From positions 496,001 through 560,000 of the forward strand of contig NZ_JAPWDU010000004.1 in NCBI RefSeq assembly GCF_027257155.1: a DNA stretch of 64,000 bases, given 5' to 3'. This DNA comes from Cerasicoccus sp. TK19100. Lineage in GTDB: Bacteria > Verrucomicrobiota > Verrucomicrobiia > Opitutales > Cerasicoccaceae. Position numbers and translations under genes: made by a program. Numbering within the stretch: position 1 is the first letter of the stretch; the number at the start of each line of letters is the position of its first letter. Under the pieces are notes generated by a model. It was not told the DNA's origin. It saw only the letters and a list, made by a program, of their open reading frames with translations, and made no database searches. Shown in pieces: positions 59,829-64,000 of this stretch.

Positions 59829-60590
59829 ATGCTGCGAAAAACGCTTCTCCTACTCTCGGCGTGTCTGCTCGCGCCTGGCTTGCAGGCACAGGACCAGATA
59901 GAGCTTCCTTTTCCGGAAGCCTCGACCTTCGTCTTGCCGAAAAACCCGGACCTGTATTTCACCCAAAAAGTCATTACCGTGGAGGATGAGTTTGGCGCGC
60001 CGCTGAACTTTTTCCTGCTCAGCTCGGCCGACTTCACCATTGAAACGCCGCCGACCGAAGACTGGTCCGTTCGCTCAGAGGACAAAGATCACTCCGCCGT
60101 GTTCAGCCACCGTTTGGTCGATACGGTGAAGATGACCTTCGATTGCTATCGCACCGAGACCCTGCCCGAGCTAACCCCGGACTTGCTTCAAAGTAAGATC
60201 AATCAGGAGGCCTTTCTCCTGGTCAAGCAGGGGTTCAACCGCTTTCAGGTTGAAGCCGAGGAAGAGGATTTCACCGCCACAGTGCCCACTCGCAAACTAC
60301 AGATGGCCGACGGCACCATCGTCGAGGTGGCCAAGCGCGGGCGCGTCAAACCGCTCCGCGTCGCAGACCAGTATCTCTACGATCTCATCGCGCAAAAAGT
60401 CGACTCGCAGGGCAACATTACCGAGCAACACATGATCCACGAAACCTTCTGCGTGCACCCGATGGGCTACACGCTGGTTTGCCGTGTCGAGGGCGACGTC
60501 CGCGCGACTGCCCTGACCAAGGGCTGGCTGCGGGATTTCCTGCGAAGCTCTCAGGAGAACGCCGCGCTTCTCCAAGCCTCAAGGAATTAA
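59829..60590 (+). CDS. Secreted protein, last gene of cassette 2
   Basis: 253 residues with a signal peptide (MLRKTLLLLSACLLAPGLQA). The mature part has no motif I recognise (ASTFVLPKNPDLYFTQKVIT, then FCVHPMGYTLVCRVEGDVRA). It starts seven bases after the large pseudopilin-like gene and so is probably co-transcribed. Cassette 1 also ends with a signal-peptide-bearing protein of almost the same length (254 residues), but I see no clear sequence similarity between the two. Confidence 0.55.
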   Translation: MLRKTLLLLSACLLAPGLQAQDQIELPFPEASTFVLPKNPDLYFTQKVITVEDEFGAPLNFFLLSSADFTIETPPTEDWSVRSEDKDHSAVFSHRLVDTVKMTFDCYRTETLPELTPDLLQSKINQEAFLLVKQGFNRFQVEAEEEDFTATVPTRKLQMADGTIVEVAKRGRVKPLRVADQYLYDLIAQKVDSQGNITEQHMIHETFCVHPMGYTLVCRVEGDVRATALTKGWLRDFLRSSQENAALLQASRN

Positions 60591-60668
60591 GCGAATCGGA
60601 ACGCATTCTGCTCGTAGCTTTGGTGTTTGCCATCGGCGCGTCAGCCGGTAGTGTCAGCCCCCGCGCTT

Positions 60669-61895
60669 ATGAGCCACAAAATTCTCCACATCAACGAGCC
60701 CACACCCGTTCCTCCCTACGAAGAACGCGGAAACATTCCAGACATCCGCAAGGCAGGCCTTGATCCCGACTTCTGGTATCCGCTCGCCCGCAGCCAGGAT
60801 GTCAAACCCGGCAAAGCGCACGCCGTAACCTTTGCCGGCGAGCCCATTGCGCTCGTCCGCAGTAAGGAGGCTGGGCTGTTCGCCGTGGAGGACCGCTGCG
60901 CCCACCGCCAAGTGCCGCTCAGTGTCGGTGTGGTGGAAGATGGTGGCATCAAATGTGGCTACCACGGTTGGAAGTTTGACTGCACTGGCAGCTGCACCAG
61001 CGTCCCCTATCTGGACAAGTGCACGCTCCATCCCAACAGCATCAAGGCCTACCCGTGCAAGGAGCGCTACGGCCTCATTTTTGTGTTCCCGGGTGACCCG
61101 GCCAAGGCCGACTCCGTCCCCTTCCCCGAGACGCCGGCCGCCGAAGACCCGCGCTACAAAGTGCGCACGCTCGACCGGCGCATCGAGTGCCATTGGTCAT
61201 TCATGCACGAGAACCTGATGGACATGAACCACCAGTTCCTGCACCGCAAGCTGATGGGCCAGATCAAGACCCTTTTCCTCGGCAAGCGCGAGGGCGACAA
61301 CTGGGTCGAAGTCGACTATTCCTTTTACCGCAAGGGCGGCAAGCAGTCGCTCGGCGAAAAAGTCATGATTCAGCGCAGTGGCAAGGCCAAGGAAATCAAG
61401 GAAGCCGATGAGAAAGCCAAAGCTGAGGCTGAAGGCCTCAAGACCCGCGACATCATGACGATTCGCACCGAGTATCCCTACCAGCGCCTCAAGTTCTGGA
61501 CCGCCGGCAGCAAGGAGCCCGCACTCGATTTGTGGAACCTGTATTACCCGGTCGACCGTGAGCAGCGCATCAACCAGACCTACGGCCTCATGTGCATCCA
61601 GCGCCCGGCCAAAGTCGGCTTCCTGCTGGATGTTTTCTGGCCGGCAATAATCTGGTTTACCAACGGCATCTTCAGCGAAGACAAGTGGATCTGTGAACTC
61701 GAGCAAGCCGCCTTCGACGCCCAAGGCGAAGACTGGAACCACGAAATTTTCCCCGCAATCCAAAGCGTGCGCCGCGTCATCACGAGCAACAGCGTGCCCA
61801 TCCGCACCAGTTGGAAGGGCAGCAAATCCTCCCCCGAGCACGTCCGCGCCCGCCACGAAGCCACCGAGCAAAAGGCCGCCGGCGGCGAAGGGTAA
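60669..61895 (+). CDS. Rieske non-haem iron oxygenase
   Basis: 408 residues from the ATG at 60669. An in-frame ATG at 60627 adds 14 residues without Rieske similarity. The Rieske [2Fe-2S] site is C77-A-H79 and C96-G-Y-H99 (CAHRQVPLSVG, CGYHGWKFDC). The catalytic domain has the mononuclear iron motif ENLMDMNHQFLHRKLMG with the two histidines. It resembles ring-hydroxylating and O-demethylating oxygenases of the vanillate demethylase/pheophorbide oxygenase type; the substrate cannot be read. No reductase gene is nearby. Confidence 0.9.
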   Translation: MSHKILHINEPTPVPPYEERGNIPDIRKAGLDPDFWYPLARSQDVKPGKAHAVTFAGEPIALVRSKEAGLFAVEDRCAHRQVPLSVGVVEDGGIKCGYHGWKFDCTGSCTSVPYLDKCTLHPNSIKAYPCKERYGLIFVFPGDPAKADSVPFPETPAAEDPRYKVRTLDRRIECHWSFMHENLMDMNHQFLHRKLMGQIKTLFLGKREGDNWVEVDYSFYRKGGKQSLGEKVMIQRSGKAKEIKEADEKAKAEAEGLKTRDIMTIRTEYPYQRLKFWTAGSKEPALDLWNLYYPVDREQRINQTYGLMCIQRPAKVGFLLDVFWPAIIWFTNGIFSEDKWICELEQAAFDAQGEDWNHEIFPAIQSVRRVITSNSVPIRTSWKGSKSSPEHVRARHEATEQKAAGGEG

Positions 61896-61958
61896 AGTGG
61901 GATGAAGATGAGTTGAAGGATCGCGAATTTCCACATTCGCACCACGCCGCCCCTTGGC

Positions 61959-62050
61959 GGAACGCGAACCTCTGTGTTCGCATCTCGCCACGTTGGCACC
62001 CCCAGAGAGAAGTCAGATAGATAGTATGCGAACACAGAGGTTCGCGTTCC
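61959..62050. repeat. REP-like inverted pair, GGAA variant
   Basis: Perfect 25-base arms lie at 61959-61983 and 62026-62050. The outer ends read GGAA/TTCC instead of GTAG or GGAG. Each arm contains a hairpin GCGAAC-CTCTGT-GTTCGC. It separates the Rieske gene from the convergent helicase gene. Confidence 0.6.
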
Positions 62051-62057
62051 TTGTTCC

Positions 62058-64000
62058 TCAACGCGCCAACCATTCCGCCAGTTCGCCAAAACTCCGCAAC
62101 TCCGCTTCCGGCGTATATTCCGGCGCGAGCAGTTCCTGGTAACTTTGCTCCGCAAAGCGGCGGCAGTGCAGGATCACGCGCGTGCTTTGCCCCGGCGCGC
62201 GGACAAGTCGGCCGAGCGCCTGATTGATCTTCGTCATCGCCGGCAGTTGATAAACTTCACGAAACGCGCCTTCGCGGCCGAGGTGATCGTATTGTCGCAG
62301 CTTCGCTTTCTGCACCGGGTTGACTTCCGGTAGCGCGGGCCCGACAACCATCGCGTCGCTGATTCGTCCGCCCAGGTGGTCAATGCTTTCGCTAAAGCTG
62401 CTACCCAATACGAAAAACAGCACGTGCGCTGTCAGCAGACTTTCTTCCACAAAGCTGAGCTGCCCATTCAAGTCGACCGAGCGCGGCTGCATGGCCACGC
62501 GCAGCAACGAGTCGAGCTCGGCGAGATAGGCCTTGATCGTTTCCGCATAATGGTAGCTCGGAAAAAACACTGCGACCGGGGCCGTCGTCTGCTGGCTGAG
62601 GAGCTGGATCGTCTCGGCGGTTTGCACGTAGTGGTTGGCCCGCGTGCGGTATCGCGTGTCGACGCGCGCATCCACAGCCACGCGATACCCGCCCTCCCGC
62701 CACGGTGCCCCCGCGCGCAGCAGCGGCACATTCAGCCCCAAGCGCGCGGTAAACGATTTTTCCGGACTCAGCGTGGCGGACATCAGCACTGCCCCGCCAT
62801 ACTCGCCGAGCACCTGAGCCAAGTGCGGCGCGGCGTCGAGGCACGTCACCCGCAGTGCCCCACCACGCGGCGACCAATACAGCCTGGGGAAACGGCTGTC
62901 CGCCACGAACTCCCGCCATCCGGGAAACGAAAACACGTGCTCGCGTGCGGACGGACTCAGCAGCTCCGGCTCCAGTCGGGTTTGCTGGATGGCGTCATTG
63001 AGGTGGGTCAGCAGGTCCAGCGCCTCGTATTCGACGGTGGCCGGGTGCTCTTCTTTCTCTTTGAGCGTCGCGAGAAATTCCGCCCAGTCGTCGGCCGCCT
63101 TCACGAGCTTAAACGGCTGGCCTGTGCCACGGAGTTCAGCGGCCAGCGCCTCGGCTTCGGCCACCGTATCGGAGAAAGAAAAATTATCCGCGACGCGGGT
63201 AGGCAGATTGTGCGCCTCGTCAACGATGAGCAGCGTTTGCGCGGGATCGAAGCCCATCACTCCATAGAAGATTCCGCTGTGGCGCGGGGAGAACACATAA
63301 TTATAATCGCAGATCCATGCCTCGGCAAACGGCAGGCAGGCCTTGGCAATCTCAAACGGGCACACCCCGGTCAATGCGCCGAGCTGACGCAGGTCATCAA
63401 CGCCGGTTTTGCCTTCGTCGAATAAGCCTGGCGGATTGATGCTCGCCGCATCCCAAGCCTCCTCGATTCCCTCCAGGCAGGACTCCGCCCGCGAACAATC
63501 ATGCCGCGGCGTCTGGATGCTGTGCTCGCGCTTGTTGCGGAGCTGAAAGTAGCGCAGATCGCCATTGGGCGGGATCATCGCCTTCAGTTGACGCACCGCC
63601 TGATGTTGACCGGTCGATTTCCCGGTTAAATAAATGATGCGGTCAGTCGTGCCGTCGCGCAGACGTTCCAGCGCATGTTGCAGCGAAATGCCGGTTTTGC
63701 CGAAGCCCGTGGGTGCCTCCAGCAAACGCACCGGCGACAGCGTGACCGACTCTTCCAGCTCTCGGCGGATCAGCTTTTGCTCCGGGCGGAATTCCTTAAA
63801 CGCCGGCTTGAACTCAGTCGGCGCAAGGCGCTCACGGCGCTTATTCTGCTCTTCGCAAAATGCGGTAATGCGCGTGAGCTGCGTTTCCAGAAGCTCGGCG
63901 GGGTCGTCGCGCAGCGGGAGGGTCTGTGTGATGCCGTCATCGATCGACACGAAAAGCAGCTCGCCGCGCACGGGCTTGGAAAAGTCTCCGTTAAGACCGG
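62058..64000 (-). CDS. DinG/XPD-like DNA helicase (5' end outside the window)
   Basis: At least 647 residues, superfamily 2 helicase of the DinG/Rad3 type. Walker A is APTGFGKT, Walker B is VDEAHN. Between them is a Cys cluster (HDCSRAESC, GVCPFEIAKACLPFAEAWIC) of the kind that holds a [4Fe-4S] cluster in XPD and DinG. Motif V/VI residues appear in the C-terminal QALGRLVRAPGQSTRVIL. The apparent start is a GTG at 63971, but the frame stays open and protein-like to the window edge (NGDFSKPVRGELLF), so the gene is likely longer and may carry an additional N-terminal domain, for example a nuclease fold. Confidence 0.88.
   Translation of the reverse strand, partial: GLNGDFSKPVRGELLFVSIDDGITQTLPLRDDPAELLETQLTRITAFCEEQNKRRERLAPTEFKPAFKEFRPEQKLIRRELEESVTLSPVRLLEAPTGFGKTGISLQHALERLRDGTTDRIIYLTGKSTGQHQAVRQLKAMIPPNGDLRYFQLRNKREHSIQTPRHDCSRAESCLEGIEEAWDAASINPPGLFDEGKTGVDDLRQLGALTGVCPFEIAKACLPFAEAWICDYNYVFSPRHSGIFYGVMGFDPAQTLLIVDEAHNLPTRVADNFSFSDTVAEAEALAAELRGTGQPFKLVKAADDWAEFLATLKEKEEHPATVEYEALDLLTHLNDAIQQTRLEPELLSPSAREHVFSFPGWREFVADSRFPRLYWSPRGGALRVTCLDAAPHLAQVLGEYGGAVLMSATLSPEKSFTARLGLNVPLLRAGAPWREGGYRVAVDARVDTRYRTRANHYVQTAETIQLLSQQTTAPVAVFFPSYHYAETIKAYLAELDSLLRVAMQPRSVDLNGQLSFVEESLLTAHVLFFVLGSSFSESIDHLGGRISDAMVVGPALPEVNPVQKAKLRQYDHLGREGAFREVYQLPAMTKINQALGRLVRAPGQSTRVILHCRRFAEQSYQELLAPEYTPEAELRSFGELAEWLAR

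Overview
The window looks like chromosomal DNA from a Verrucomicrobiota bacterium, most likely of the Opitutae/Puniceicoccales type. This is an inference from gene content. The supporting features are a PEP-CTERM protein, two cytoplasmic-type sulfatases, giant exported proteins with pseudopilin-like N-termini that resemble the Verru_Chthon cassette families, a cbb3 oxidase with fused CcoN and CcoO, and an split glycine dehydrogenase. No rRNA, tRNA, CRISPR array, phage module or intact transposase was found.

Layout. 0-2 kb: a secreted YadA-head-like repeat protein, a small lipoprotein, and a composite palindromic repeat. 2-6 kb (minus): a response regulator and chemoreceptor pair, a Phd/VapC-like toxin-antitoxin pair and a GNAT acetyltransferase. 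6-9 kb (minus): gcvPA-gcvPB, separated by an array of REP-like palindromes. 9-13 kb: a PEP-CTERM protein, a sulfatase, an unknown exported protein and a LysE-type exporter. 13-22 kb: a PocR/AraC regulator divergent from a cbb3 oxidase operon. The operon order is Cys-rich protein, ccoS, ccoNO, ccoQ, ccoP, ccoG, a 56-codon membrane peptide, ccoI. 22-24 kb: a biotin-dependent carboxyltransferase subunit and a cobalamin adenosyltransferase. 24-31 kb (minus): a 1880-residue TPR protein with an embedded C39-like domain, and a porin. 31-35.7 kb: mpl (minus), then hemF and hemE (plus) and a small secreted protein. 35.7-45 kb: a LacI-type regulator, a peptide-type ABC importer whose binding protein is fused to a permease, and a secreted protein of unknown function. 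45-47 kb (minus): a sulfatase and a polysaccharide deacetylase. 47.7-60.6 kb: two pseudopilin-like cassettes on either side of a minus-strand GH2 glycosidase. 60.6-64 kb: a Rieske oxygenase, and a DinG/XPD-like helicase that runs off the window.

How the genes fit together. Sulfatases, a deacetylase, a GH2 enzyme and an oligomer importer under a LacI-type regulator suggest a life on sulfated or acetylated polysaccharides. The cbb3 oxidase, haem genes and PocR regulator suggest respiration at low oxygen. The carboxyltransferase and adenosyltransferase suggest a B12-linked methylmalonyl-CoA or propionate route.

Two repeat systems stand out. (1) REP-like elements begin with GTAG or GGAG, followed by a short palindrome, and are often paired as inverted repeats. 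Several unrelated sequence families are present. (2) A 19-21 bp palindrome of the form TTACTTTG-N5-CAAAGTAA occurs at least nine times, both inside genes and between them, with seven copies between 17.6 and 24.2 kb. The pseudopilin-like cassettes are the best candidate for an under-described machine in this window.
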